The notes under the pieces: model-generated
Told to the model about the DNA's origin: nothing
The model's database searches: none
The model's input: only the letters and a program-made list of their open reading frames with translations
NCBI RefSeq assembly: GCF_001422725.1
Contig: NZ_LMMA01000006.1
Location: 62,001-126,000, forward strand
DNA: 64,000 nt
Source: Flavobacterium sp. Leaf82
GTDB taxonomy: Bacteria > Bacteroidota > Bacteroidia > Flavobacteriales > Flavobacteriaceae
Direction: 5' to 3'
Part shown: positions 36,148-46,511 of the stretch, piece by piece
How positions within the stretch are numbered: the first letter of the stretch is position 1
How the letters are laid out: every line of letters begins with the position of its first letter
Made by a program: the position numbers and the translations under genes

Positions 36148-36176
36148 CAAAAGTATCTATTTTTTTTAAATATCAA
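36148..36176 (-). promoter_or_regulatory. Promoter of topA
   Basis: On the minus strand TTG (36174-36176) and TACTTTTG (36148-36155) are separated by 18 bp, a full match to the Bacteroidota TTG-N17-23-TAnnTTTG promoter. The ATG at 36129 would be preceded by a leader of only about 12 nt. Confidence 0.62.
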
Positions 36177-36661
36177 CCTTGCTAATTCATTTTTGAAGTA
36201 TTTTAATGTTATGTTTATTAAAAATGAAGATTTATCTGTATTGCTACCTATTATATATATAGGTGTAAATTTTAAAGGTTTATAATCACTAAATGCTCTT
36301 TTTGCCCGATATTTAATAGCCCGAATTGTTGTAAAAAGCCCAGAGTAAAAAATGCAAAAGTTTCTTATGAGGACTTGAAGCGGAAGCCGGAATAGCTACT
36401 TAAAAACAAATACTAAAAATTTAACCGCAGAGTTCGCAAAGTTTTTACGCAAAGTTCACAAAGTTAGATTGAGCTGAATATTTCAGATGAAGTTCGCAAA
36501 GCTTTGAGAATCATTTTATTTTTTTTTTAATCTGTTGCTATTATTATTTTAGATTTTAGATTCCGTATTCTTTGTTGATTACAACAATCTAAAATCTGAA
36601 CTCTAAAATCTAAAATTCCAATAATCTTAACTTTAAAATCTAAAATCTTTTCTCTGCCATC

Positions 36662-36693
36662 TTGTCACATTGACCGCATTTACATTATCTTTG
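36662..36693 (+). promoter_or_regulatory. Promoter of miaB
   Basis: TTG (36662-36664) and TATCTTTG (36686-36693) are separated by 21 bp, within the Bacteroidota range. The ATG is 17 nt further on. Confidence 0.62.
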
Positions 36694-36710
36694 CACTTTG
36701 AAATTATACA

Positions 36711-38156
36711 ATGGAAAAGATTATTGAAGAAAGCAAGCAGGGCGAAAGTCTTGTTTTAGAAAATAAGCCTGAGAATACTAAAAAACTTTTTATAGAAAGT
36801 TACGGTTGTGCGATGAATTTTTCGGACAGTGAAGTCGTAGCTTCCATTTTATCAATAAACGGATATAATACTACACAAACTCTTGAAGACGCTGATTTAG
36901 TTTTGGTAAATACTTGCTCGATTCGAGATAAGGCAGAACAAACTATACGTAAACGTCTGGAAAAATATAATGCGGTAAAGCGTATTAATCCAAAAATGAA
37001 AGTAGGCGTTTTGGGCTGTATGGCCGAACGTTTGAAAAGTCAGTTTTTGGAAGAAGAAAAGATAGTTGATCTTGTTGTTGGTCCTGATGCATACAAAGAT
37101 TTACCTAATTTATTAGCAGAAGTTGAAGACGGACGTGATGCAATTAACGTAGTTTTATCGAAAGAGGAAACTTATGGAGATATTTCGCCAGTTCGTTTGA
37201 TGAGTAACGGAATTACTGCTCTGGTTTCGATCACTCGTGGTTGTGATAATATGTGTACGTTTTGCGTTGTACCTTTTACTCGTGGTCGTGAACGTAGCCG
37301 TGAACCACAAAGTATCATGAAGGAAGTTCAGGATTTATGGGATAAAGGCTTTAAGGAAATTACACTTTTAGGTCAAAACGTTGACAGTTACCTTTGGTAC
37401 GGTGGCGGTTTGAAAAAAGATTTTGTAAATGCGTCTGACATGCAAAAAGCCACAGCGGTTGATTTTGATCAATTGCTTGAAATGGTTGCGGTTGGTTTCC
37501 CTAAAATGCGTATTCGATTTTCGACCTCTAATCCGCAGGATATGCACGAAAGCATCTTGCATGTGATTGCCAAATATCCAAATATTTGCAAACACATTCA
37601 CTTACCGGTTCAATCTGGAAGTGACAGAATTCTAAAAGAAATGAATCGTTTGCATACTCGTGAAGAATACATGGCTTTGATTGACAAAATCAAAGCAATT
37701 ATTCCGAATGCTTCGATTTCACAAGATATGATCGCTGGTTTTCCAACAGAAACAGAACAAGATCACCAGGATACAATGAGTTTGATGGAATATGTAAAAT
37801 ATAATTTTGGTTATATGTATTCGTATTCTGAACGTCCGGGAACTTTGGCGGGAAGAAAAATGGAAGATGATGTTCCTGAAGAAACTAAAGCCAGAAGATT
37901 GCAGGAAATTGTCGATTTACAACAAAAACACGCCTGGTTCCGCAGTGAGGAATTCGTAGGTCAAATTGTTGAAGTATTAGTCGAAAAAGTTTCTAAAAAA
38001 TCAACCGAGGAATTCTCAGGAAGAAACTCACAAAGTATTACAGTAGTATTCCCTAAAGAGAATTATAAAATTGGGGATTTTGTAAACGTAAAAATTACAA
38101 GCTGTACTAGTGGAACTTTAAAAGGTGAAGCGGTTGGATATTCTGAAATGAATTAA
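36711..38156 (+). CDS. miaB: tRNA-2-methylthio-N6-dimethylallyladenosine synthase
   Basis: 481 residues. This radical-SAM methylthiotransferase adds the 2-methylthio group to i6A37 of tRNAs. The N-terminal MTTase domain carries three cluster cysteines (GCAMNFSDSE, NTCSIRD, GCMAERL). The radical-SAM motif RGCDNMCTFCVVPFTRGRE (CxxxCxxC) lies near 178-196, and the C-terminal TRAM domain near 405-475. The length is normal. It has a full Bacteroidota promoter and opens a long plus-strand gene run ending at groEL. Confidence 0.96.
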   Translation: MEKIIEESKQGESLVLENKPENTKKLFIESYGCAMNFSDSEVVASILSINGYNTTQTLEDADLVLVNTCSIRDKAEQTIRKRLEKYNAVKRINPKMKVGVLGCMAERLKSQFLEEEKIVDLVVGPDAYKDLPNLLAEVEDGRDAINVVLSKEETYGDISPVRLMSNGITALVSITRGCDNMCTFCVVPFTRGRERSREPQSIMKEVQDLWDKGFKEITLLGQNVDSYLWYGGGLKKDFVNASDMQKATAVDFDQLLEMVAVGFPKMRIRFSTSNPQDMHESILHVIAKYPNICKHIHLPVQSGSDRILKEMNRLHTREEYMALIDKIKAIIPNASISQDMIAGFPTETEQDHQDTMSLMEYVKYNFGYMYSYSERPGTLAGRKMEDDVPEETKARRLQEIVDLQQKHAWFRSEEFVGQIVEVLVEKVSKKSTEEFSGRNSQSITVVFPKENYKIGDFVNVKITSCTSGTLKGEAVGYSEMN

Positions 38157-38242
38157 AAATTTGTTTCAGGTTTCAAGTTTCAGGTTATTTCTGTAACTTG
38201 AAAAATATTAAATAATCAAATATTCAAGTTATAATTTTAAGA
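38157..38242. repeat. TTTCAGGTTTCAAG word repeat
   Basis: GTTTCAGGTTTCAAGTTTCA (38164-38183) and CTTGAAAAATATT words fill the spacer. The reverse complement family (ACCTGAAACCTGAAAC) appears at 38774-38790 and 22585-22600. Confidence 0.5.
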
Positions 38243-38764
38243 ATGGAAAAAGAGATCATTATTGAATACAAACCTAATGCAGACACATTAACTAAAGTTT
38301 CCAAATATCTGCTTTTGAGAATGCGTTTCGTGAAATTTATTGTTTTTATTTTCTTTTTTGTCCTTATACAAAACATAGCTCTATCAGCTACACAATCCGT
38401 GACTAAAATAAAATGGGACTTTTTTGATCTTTTACCTTTATTAATGGTGGTTCTTGTTTGGATTATCGTCTATTTTTTAATAATGTACAGCATCAAAAAG
38501 AATATTCTTAAAAATAAAAAAAATTTAGAGCCTCAAAAAATAACTTTCACAAAAGATTTCTTTATACAAGAAGGCCAAAGTTTTAAAATAGAAAACCTTT
38601 GGAAAGAATGTTTTCAAATAAAAGAAACTAAAGATTGGTTTTTAATCTATTTAAATAAAAATTCAGCATTACCCATTATTAAGGAAAATCTGAAAGACAA
38701 TCAATACAATGAATTGAAACAGCTCTTTAATTCGATCGCCATCAAAAATAGTTTAAAAAGTTAA
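38243..38764 (+). CDS. YcxB-like membrane protein
   Basis: 173 residues. Two membrane helices (about 30-48 and 73-93) are followed by a cytoplasmic C-terminal domain (about 105-170) resembling the YcxB-like domain (ITFTKDFFIQEGQSFKIEN and IYLNKNSALPIIKE). Its function is unknown. It sits between miaB and the sigma-54 activator gene in the same direction, with repeat-filled spacers of 86 and 56 bp. The call is from pattern and layout only. Confidence 0.55.
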   Translation: MEKEIIIEYKPNADTLTKVSKYLLLRMRFVKFIVFIFFFVLIQNIALSATQSVTKIKWDFFDLLPLLMVVLVWIIVYFLIMYSIKKNILKNKKNLEPQKITFTKDFFIQEGQSFKIENLWKECFQIKETKDWFLIYLNKNSALPIIKENLKDNQYNELKQLFNSIAIKNSLKS

Positions 38765-38820
38765 GGCAAAGTGTAAAACCTGAAACCTGAAACAACAAAA
38801 AACTTGAAACAAAAATATAC

Positions 38821-40074
38821 ATGGAAACAGTTCAAGCAATAAAACAGCGATTTGAAATTATTGGAAATGACCCAAAATTAAATCGCGCCATCGAAAAAGC
38901 CATTCAGGTTGCTCCTACTGATATATCAGTAATGGTGACTGGGGAAAGTGGTGTTGGTAAAGAAAATATTCCAAGAATAATCCATTCGCTTTCGCACAGA
39001 AAGCATGGAAAATATATTGCTGTAAACTGTGGAGCCATTCCGGAAGGAACTATTGACAGTGAACTTTTCGGACACGAAAAAGGAGCTTTTACAGGTGCTA
39101 CAAGTACGCGTGAAGGTTATTTTGAAGTAGCTGATGGCGGAACTATTTTCCTTGATGAAGTAGGTGAATTACCTCTTACGACTCAGGTTCGTTTACTTCG
39201 TGTTCTTGAAAACGGTGAGTTTATAAAAGTAGGTTCATCTCAGGTTCAGAAAACCAATGTTAGAATCGTAGCGGCAACAAATGTCAACTTATTCAATGCT
39301 ATTGAAAAAGGCAAGTTTCGTGAAGATTTGTACTATCGTTTAACAACTGTCGAAATTACTTTGCCGCCATTGCGCGAAAGAAATGAAGATATTCATTTGT
39401 TATTCAGAAAGTTTGTTGCAGATTTTGCACACAAATACAAAATGCCTCCGTTAAAATTAGACGATGATGCAGTACAGCTTTTGCAAAAATTCAGGTGGAA
39501 CGGAAACATTCGTCAGTTACGAAATGTAGCAGAACAAATATCTGTTTTAGAAACTAATCGCGATATTACGCTTGCTACTTTAAAGTCTTATTTGCCAACC
39601 GAAGGCACCAATTTACCATCTGTAATTAGCGACAAGAAAAAAGAAAGTGATTTTAGTACTGAAAGGGACATATTATACAAAGTGCTTTTTGATATGAAAA
39701 GCGACCTGAATGATTTAAAGAAACTTACTCTGGAATTGATGAAAAACGGTACAAAAGTACAAGATATCAATCCTAACCTGATTCAGAAAATATACGGTTC
39801 ACAAGAAAATGAAAGCGAAATAGATTTCGAAGAAGAACCACGAACTGCTGTCATGACGCCTGCAACCCGTGAAGATAATTACCAAATGCAAGACGATAAC
39901 TATTTGTTTGCTGAAACTATTGAAGAAGAGGAAGTGCTGCGTTTGGAACAAAAAGAAATCGAAATGATTAAAAAGTCATTAGAAAAAAACAAAGGAAGAC
40001 GAAAAGCTGCCGCAGACGAATTAGGCATTTCTGAAAGAACTTTGTACCGAAAAATTAAACAATTTGATCTCTAA
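38821..40074 (+). CDS. Sigma-54-dependent activator without receiver domain
   Basis: 417 residues. The AAA+ domain occupies about 15-240: Walker A GESGVGKE (about 41), the sigma-54 contact loop GAFTGA (about 91), Walker B GGTIFLDEVGELPL and the arginine finger region RLTTVEITLPPLRER. A linker rich in acidic residues precedes a Fis-type HTH at the C-terminus (GRRKAAADELGISERTLYRK, about 393-412). No sensor or receiver domain is present, so activity may depend on expression level or a partner. The target genes are unknown. A sigma-54-like motif lies before groES in this window. Confidence 0.93.
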   Translation: METVQAIKQRFEIIGNDPKLNRAIEKAIQVAPTDISVMVTGESGVGKENIPRIIHSLSHRKHGKYIAVNCGAIPEGTIDSELFGHEKGAFTGATSTREGYFEVADGGTIFLDEVGELPLTTQVRLLRVLENGEFIKVGSSQVQKTNVRIVAATNVNLFNAIEKGKFREDLYYRLTTVEITLPPLRERNEDIHLLFRKFVADFAHKYKMPPLKLDDDAVQLLQKFRWNGNIRQLRNVAEQISVLETNRDITLATLKSYLPTEGTNLPSVISDKKKESDFSTERDILYKVLFDMKSDLNDLKKLTLELMKNGTKVQDINPNLIQKIYGSQENESEIDFEEEPRTAVMTPATREDNYQMQDDNYLFAETIEEEEVLRLEQKEIEMIKKSLEKNKGRRKAAADELGISERTLYRKIKQFDL

Positions 40075-40154
40075 ATAGAAAATTCCAAAAAATAAATTCT
40101 AAATTTCAAATTAGTACATTTGAAATAAAACGGAGTTTATTACTATACTTATTT

Positions 40155-40658
40155 ATGAAAAAAATATATTCTTTATTAGCCTTAATGTGCCTCTTCATGC
40201 TAAGTGGTTGCGGTGCTTATAACTTTACAGGAACAGGAAAAATTGACGCCGATACTTTTCAGGTTAACTTTTTTCAGAATAATGCTGATTTGATCGAACC
40301 AGGAATCGACAGAACATTTACATTGACTTTACAGGATTTAATTCAAAATCAAACTAATCTAAATCTGGTAAGTAATAGTGGTGATTTAGTTTATGAAGGC
40401 GAAATTATAGATTACAGAACAACACCAATGACTGCAACTGCAGATCAGCAAGCGGCTCAAAACCGTTTGACGATTCGTATAAATGTAAGGTTTACAAATA
40501 AAAAGAAGGAAACAGATAATTTCGAGAAAACATTCGAATTCTATTATGATTTCCCGGGAACAGGATTACCAACGGGTGCTATATTAAACACAGCCGTTCA
40601 GACTATTTTTGAGAGAATTACTCAGGATATTTTTAATGAATCATTAGCTAAATGGTAG
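40155..40658 (+). CDS. lptE: LptE-family LPS-assembly lipoprotein
   Basis: 167 residues. The lipobox LSGC puts the lipidated Cys at 20. It begins the mature part with GAYNFTGTGKIDADTFQVNFF, the pattern of Bacteroidota LptE (PF04390-type), the lipoprotein plug of the LptD LPS translocon. Alternating beta strands follow (TLTLQDLIQNQTNLNLV; LTIRINVRFTNKKKE) with a helical end (ILNTAVQTIFERITQDIF). It is followed by the acidic-repeat gene and secG, an arrangement that groups envelope-biogenesis genes. Confidence 0.85.
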   Translation: MKKIYSLLALMCLFMLSGCGAYNFTGTGKIDADTFQVNFFQNNADLIEPGIDRTFTLTLQDLIQNQTNLNLVSNSGDLVYEGEIIDYRTTPMTATADQQAAQNRLTIRINVRFTNKKKETDNFEKTFEFYYDFPGTGLPTGAILNTAVQTIFERITQDIFNESLAKW

Positions 40659-40761
40659 TTTTTTTGTTTAACCGGTAAATCGCTGAGTCGTTGAATCGGT
40701 AAAAACGATTAAACAAATTTCGATTAAACAAATAAACAATTCAACGATTAAACAAAAAAAC
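40659..40761. repeat. CGATTAAACAA word repeat
   Basis: The spacer repeats short words: GATTAAACAAATTTCGATTA, AAACAAATAAACAATTCAAC and GATTAAACAAAAAAAC (40707-40760), after GAGTCGTTGAATCGGTAAAA. The array ends at the ATG of the next gene. Confidence 0.5.
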
Positions 40762-42405
40762 ATGAATGTAACTGATTATACCTACTTAATGAACAAACCC
40801 GATGCTATTACAGAAAAGCAAACGGATGCATTAGGAAGTGTTTTGAATGAATTTCCGTATTTTCAAAGTGCAAGAGCATTGCGATTAAAAGGACTTTACA
40901 GTCAGAATAGCTTTAAGTATAATTATGCATTAAAAGTTACAGCCGCTCATACTACAGATCGAGCTGTTTTATTTGAGTTTATTACTTCTGAAACTTTTAC
41001 ATCTATTCAGAACGAATATTATGATCAAAAACTGAAAGATCTTTTAGAAATTAAAGTTTTTGACAGTGAAATTGTTTCATTTGAAGAAATAAAAAAAGTA
41101 AATGAGGTTCGAATTGATCCAATTGAGCAATCAATTCTGAATTCTATAAGAGAAGCAACAAATGTAACTTTTGAACAAACGCCAACTACTTTTGAAAAAC
41201 CTGTAAAAATCGAAGAGACAAAAATCGAACTAATTGATGAACAGGCAATTCTGGATTCTTTTAAAGAAACAACACCAACTATTTTAGCAGAAACTTCTAA
41301 AGTAGATGAACCTAAAATTGAGTTAATCGATGAGCAGGCAATTTTGGATTCTTTTGAAGAAGTAACGCCAACAGTTTTGGAAGAACCAGTAATCGAAGAA
41401 ACTAAAATTGAAGTTATTGCCGAAGAATTAATTTTAGATTCTTTTAAAGAAGTTGCAAAAATAACTTTTGAAAAACCTTCGACAATTGAAGAACCTAAAA
41501 TCGAAATAATTGATGAACAAGCAATTTTAAATTCTTTTAAAGAAGTTGAATCCCCAACTTTTGAAGAACCACAAAAAATTGAAGAGCCAGAAGTTGAATT
41601 AATTGCAGAACAACCTGTTTTAATTGCTACTGAAGAAATAACATCAACTAATTTTGAAGAACCTTTAAAAGCCGAAGAAACAAAAACTGAATCAATTGAC
41701 GAACCCGTTTTGGTAACACCAAAGAAGGAATTTGGTCATACTTTTTTTGAAGAAATAGTAGATGACGAAGAAATTACAGAAGTAAAAATTCCGGAAGTAA
41801 GAGTTGAACCAATCGAGAAATCTATAGTTGATTCTATAAAAGAAGCTACAACCGTAATTTTTGAAGAACCAAAAATAGTAGAAGAACCAAAAGAAATTGA
41901 AGTTCCTGAAACTGTAAAAAATGCAGAAGAAAATCTGGAAATAGGAAAACCATTGGATTTTTCTTTCAACGAAAAACATTCTTTTCACGAATGGCTGCAA
42001 TTATCGCGTACAGAACCTATCGACAGAACAATAGAAGGTCCTCAAGAAGCAGAAGAAGTTAAAGAAGTAAAAAAAACAGCTGAACTAAAAGTAGTAGTTG
42101 AAGTAATAGACGAAGAGAAAAAGAAAAAGGCAGAAATAATCGATAAATTCATCGAAACGAACCCTAAAATCTCTCCTATAAAACAAACTCCGATAACTCC
42201 AGCAGTACAATTTGATCTAAATTCAGATGATAATTCCTACTTAATGACAGAGACTTTGGCGAGAGTATATTTAGAACAAAAAAAATATACAAAAGCAATA
42301 CAAGCATATGAAATATTAATTTTGAAATATCCAGAAAAAATTAGTTTCTTTGCAGACCGTATTTCGGATATAAAGATTTTACAACAAAATAACAATAATA
42401 ATTAA
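40762..42405 (+). CDS. Acidic-repeat protein with terminal TPR-like helices
   Basis: 547 residues. A conserved N-terminal helical domain (about 1-85, FPYFQSARALRLKGLYSQNS) is followed by about seven imperfect copies of a 31-residue acidic unit (about 118-390). The unit has the form EPKIELIDEQAILDSFKE, then a few residues and TFEEP. The C-terminus (about 490-540, ETLARVYLEQKKYTKAIQAY) resembles a TPR pair. There is no signal peptide. The gene ends 3 nt before secG, suggesting translational coupling. The function is unknown; the repeats look like an extensible, disordered linker. Confidence 0.75.
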   Translation: MNVTDYTYLMNKPDAITEKQTDALGSVLNEFPYFQSARALRLKGLYSQNSFKYNYALKVTAAHTTDRAVLFEFITSETFTSIQNEYYDQKLKDLLEIKVFDSEIVSFEEIKKVNEVRIDPIEQSILNSIREATNVTFEQTPTTFEKPVKIEETKIELIDEQAILDSFKETTPTILAETSKVDEPKIELIDEQAILDSFEEVTPTVLEEPVIEETKIEVIAEELILDSFKEVAKITFEKPSTIEEPKIEIIDEQAILNSFKEVESPTFEEPQKIEEPEVELIAEQPVLIATEEITSTNFEEPLKAEETKTESIDEPVLVTPKKEFGHTFFEEIVDDEEITEVKIPEVRVEPIEKSIVDSIKEATTVIFEEPKIVEEPKEIEVPETVKNAEENLEIGKPLDFSFNEKHSFHEWLQLSRTEPIDRTIEGPQEAEEVKEVKKTAELKVVVEVIDEEKKKKAEIIDKFIETNPKISPIKQTPITPAVQFDLNSDDNSYLMTETLARVYLEQKKYTKAIQAYEILILKYPEKISFFADRISDIKILQQNNNNN

Positions 42406-42408
42406 GCA

Positions 42409-42747
42409 ATGAGCACATTTTCAATTTTTTTAGTTTTAATCACAATAGTTTGTTTTCTATTGATCGTAGTAATCATGGTTCAAAACCCTAAAGGAGGCGG
42501 ATTGTCGTCTACTATCAGCGGAACTCAAATGTTAGGTGGAGTACAAAAAACAACAGACTTTTTAGATAAAAGTACGTGGACACTAGCGACTATTCTGATT
42601 GCTTTAATTTTGCTTTCAAGCTTAAGTTTTACAGGATCATTAAGCGATACTGATTCTAAAATCATTGAAAAAACTGAAGCTCCTGCTAATACTCCAGCAG
42701 CTCCGGTTCAACAAACTCCTGCTCCGGCAACTCCTGCAGCGAAATAA
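42409..42747 (+). CDS. secG: Preprotein translocase subunit SecG
   Basis: 112 residues. Two membrane helices (about 3-23 and 58-76) flank the SecG signature VQNPKGGGLSSTISG. The C-terminal 30 residues form an Ala/Pro/Thr-rich tail (APAAPVQQTPAPAT style), typical for Bacteroidota. SecG aids protein export through SecYE. It begins 3 nt after the acidic-repeat gene and is followed by a strong terminator. Confidence 0.95.
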   Translation: MSTFSIFLVLITIVCFLLIVVIMVQNPKGGGLSSTISGTQMLGGVQKTTDFLDKSTWTLATILIALILLSSLSFTGSLSDTDSKIIEKTEAPANTPAAPVQQTPAPATPAAK

Positions 42748-42767
42748 TAATTTTCAAAATAAATATA

Positions 42768-42800
42768 AAATGCCAGCCTGTCAAAGCTGGCATTTTTTTT
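42768..42800 (+). terminator. Terminator after secG
   Basis: AAATGCCAGC and GCTGGCATTT are perfect 10-bp arms followed by eight or more T. Confidence 0.88.
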
Positions 42801-42826
42801 AAGAAATAATGTCAGTTTTAAGAGCA

Positions 42827-42842
42827 TGGCACAATTTCTGAA
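42827..42842 (+). promoter_or_regulatory. Sigma-54-like promoter before groES
   Basis: TGGCACAATTTCTGAA matches the -24 half (TGGCAC) fully and keeps the G of the -12 half at the right distance. The -12 half reads CTGA instead of TTGC. It lies 48 nt before the groES ATG, on the transcript side of the secG terminator. It is a candidate only. Confidence 0.4.
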
Positions 42843-42889
42843 ATCCAAATAGAACATAAAAACGTATAACTTATAATAAATATAAAATC

Positions 42890-43165
42890 ATGGCCTTAAA
42901 CATTAAACCGCTTTCAGATCGCGTACTTATTGAGCCTGTTGCAGCTGAAACAAAAACTGCCTCAGGTATTTTTATTCCGGATACTGCCAAAGAAAAACCA
43001 CAAAAAGGAACTGTTGTAGCTGTAGGAAACGGATCAAAAGATCATACTATGACCGTAAAAGTTGGAGACACTGTACTTTATGGTAAATATGCAGGAACAG
43101 AATTAAAACTTGAAGGAACTGATTATTTGATTATGCGCGAAGATGACATCTTAGCAATTATCTAA
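42890..43165 (+). CDS. groES: Co-chaperonin GroES
   Basis: 91 residues, full length. [21 protein letters not shown] at the start, split by the mobile loop that binds GroEL (about 16-32, [17 protein letters not shown]), and [17 protein letters not shown] near 60 are typical. It caps the GroEL ring during folding. It has its own promoter region after the secG terminator, and groEL follows 131 bp later. Confidence 0.97.
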   Translation: MALNIKPLSDRVLIEPVAAETKTASGIFIPDTAKEKPQKGTVVAVGNGSKDHTMTVKVGDTVLYGKYAGTELKLEGTDYLIMREDDILAII

Positions 43166-44925
<1,760 letters not shown>

Positions 44926-44950
44926 TCATTCTTAACTTCTTAAAATTTAA

Positions 44951-44982
44951 AACGCCGGATACTTTATCTGGCGTTTTTTTTT
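44951..44982 (+). terminator. Terminator after groEL
   Basis: AACGCCGGAT and ATCTGGCGTT pair with one mismatch and are followed by nine T. Confidence 0.88.
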
Positions 44983-45231
44983 ATTAGCCACGAATTCACG
45001 AATTATTTTCCCTAATCTTTACGGATATTTTTTAGTCCCGATTATACCAATTAAAAGGATTATAATCTGCGAGAATATTTTAAATCTGTAGTAACCATTT
45101 TACACAAAACATTTGTTTAATCAATGGCAAAGTTTTTCAAACGCAAAGATTTGAAAAAATAATTCGTGGAATTCGTGGCAAACTTTTCTTTAGTTTAACA
45201 TTCTCTTTTTCATTTAAAAATCGTTTATCAG
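44983..45231. repeat. Gap after groEL with CACGAATT and GCAAAG words
   Basis: No gene. GCCACGAATTCACGAATTA (44987-45005), ATCTTTACGGATATTTTTTA (45015-45034), GGCAAAGTTTTTCAAACGCA (45124-45143) and ATTCGTGGAATTCGTGGCAA (45162-45181) belong to the dispersed word families seen elsewhere in the window. The first and last are inverse copies of each other. Confidence 0.5.
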
Positions 45232-45239
45232 TAAATTTG
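45232..45239 (+). promoter_or_regulatory. -7 box candidate for the phosphodiesterase gene
   Basis: TAAATTTG fits TAnnTTTG, 21 nt before the ATG. No TTG lies at -33. Confidence 0.4.
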
Positions 45240-45260
45240 CAGTTCTATTAAAATTGCAAA

Positions 45261-46463
45261 ATGAGAAAATTTACAACTCCCCTATTATTTTTTACATTCT
45301 TACTTCTTAACACTTTTTCCTATTCTCAATCTAATAAAGATGCTTATGTCGTTTTAGTTTCCATGGATGGTTTCCGTTGGGATTATCAAAAACAATTTAA
45401 TCTTCCAAATTTAAAACAGATTGCAACAGAAGGCGTTCATGCAAAGTCTATGAAACCTTCTTATCCAAGTAAAACTTTTCCAAATCATTATGCAATTGTA
45501 ACGGGACTTTATCCCGATCATCATGGTATTATCAATAATGTTTTTTATGATTCGGCTATGAATGAATCTTTTTCATTATCATCGAATGCTAAAAATGATT
45601 CCAGATTTTACGGTGGAAATCCCATTTGGAATGTTGCCGAACAACAAGGCGTAAAAGCAGCTTCTTTCTTCTGGCCTGGATCTGATTTAGATAAAAGAAG
45701 ACCTGGATATTATAAAAATTACGATAATAAAATTCCATACGGAGCCAGAATCGACACGGTACTTAAATGGCTTCAGCTTCCTGAAAAACAACGTCCGCAT
45801 TTAGTAACCTTATATTTTGATGAACCGGATCATACCGGACATAATTTTGGTCCTCTTTCTCCGGAGAATAAAAAAATGGTGATAAAAATGGATTCTATTA
45901 TGGGAGAATTATCCCGAAGATTAGACCAATTAGCCATTGGAAAACAAATTAATTTAATTATCGTCTCAGATCACGGAATGGCCGCTATCAGCGATGATAA
46001 AAAAGTAGCAGTTCTCGATTATCTAAAACCGGAATGGCTGGGTTATAAAGATGTAATAAACCCAATAATGAGTCTTCAGGCAAAATCAGGATATCAGGAT
46101 TCTATTGCAAAAGCTTTAAAAAAAGTGCCACATATCAAGTTCTGGAAATCAGCCGAAGTTCCTAAAAGACTCCATTATGGCACAAATCCAAGAGTTCATG
46201 ATTTTGTTATTGAAGCAGATAAAGGATATAGTTTAGTTACTAAGACATCTCAGAATATAAAAGGCGGAACTCATGGTTATGATAATAACGAAAAAGATAT
46301 GCATGCTATTTTCTATGCAAAAGGTCCCGCTTTTAAAGTCGACAAACAGGTAAAAACATTTCAAAATGTTTCGGTTTATCCTTTAATTGCGCACATTTTA
46401 GACTTGAAAATCGATCCCGTTGATGGAAAGTTTAGCGAAGTAAAAAATACGTTAAGAAATTAG
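45261..46463 (+). CDS. ENPP-like nucleotide pyrophosphatase/phosphodiesterase
   Basis: 400 residues, exported (signal peptide 1-22). An alkaline-phosphatase-superfamily enzyme of the ecto-nucleotide pyrophosphatase/phosphodiesterase type. Zinc site: VSMDGFRWDY (Asp), the nucleophile Thr in PSKTFPNHYAIVTGLYP (about 73), DEPDHTGHNFGP (about 195), SDHGMAAIS (about 241) and GGTHGYDN (about 340). It hydrolyses phosphodiester or pyrophosphate bonds in periplasmic nucleotides or similar compounds. It stands alone and is followed by a 59-bp palindrome. Confidence 0.92.
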   Translation: MRKFTTPLLFFTFLLLNTFSYSQSNKDAYVVLVSMDGFRWDYQKQFNLPNLKQIATEGVHAKSMKPSYPSKTFPNHYAIVTGLYPDHHGIINNVFYDSAMNESFSLSSNAKNDSRFYGGNPIWNVAEQQGVKAASFFWPGSDLDKRRPGYYKNYDNKIPYGARIDTVLKWLQLPEKQRPHLVTLYFDEPDHTGHNFGPLSPENKKMVIKMDSIMGELSRRLDQLAIGKQINLIIVSDHGMAAISDDKKVAVLDYLKPEWLGYKDVINPIMSLQAKSGYQDSIAKALKKVPHIKFWKSAEVPKRLHYGTNPRVHDFVIEADKGYSLVTKTSQNIKGGTHGYDNNEKDMHAIFYAKGPAFKVDKQVKTFQNVSVYPLIAHILDLKIDPVDGKFSEVKNTLRN

Positions 46464-46511
46464 AGAATTAGAAAATGTGTCAATTAGAGAATGTGTCAAT
46501 TAGATAATTAA

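Larger units (their letters stand above)
36130..36710. repeat. topA-miaB gap: promoters and word repeats
   Basis: The 581-bp divergent gap has no gene. After the topA promoter comes an unassigned stretch (36190-36420, including GACTTGAAGCGGAAGCCGGA at 36373-36392). GTTCGCAAAG/GTTCACAAAG words (36424-36500) and an array of TCTAAAATC words in both directions (36547-36652) follow. The miaB promoter is at the end. Confidence 0.5.

Noticed and set aside
36190..36420. Small RNA gene or gene remnant between topA and miaB
   Set aside because: No promoter plus terminator pair and no coherent frame; only an unassigned stretch that may be a decayed dispersed repeat.
45261..46463. Type IX secretion cargo
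   Set aside because: No C-terminal sorting domain is visible; the enzyme end is an ordinary ENPP-like C-terminus. No other gene in the window shows a clear sorting domain.
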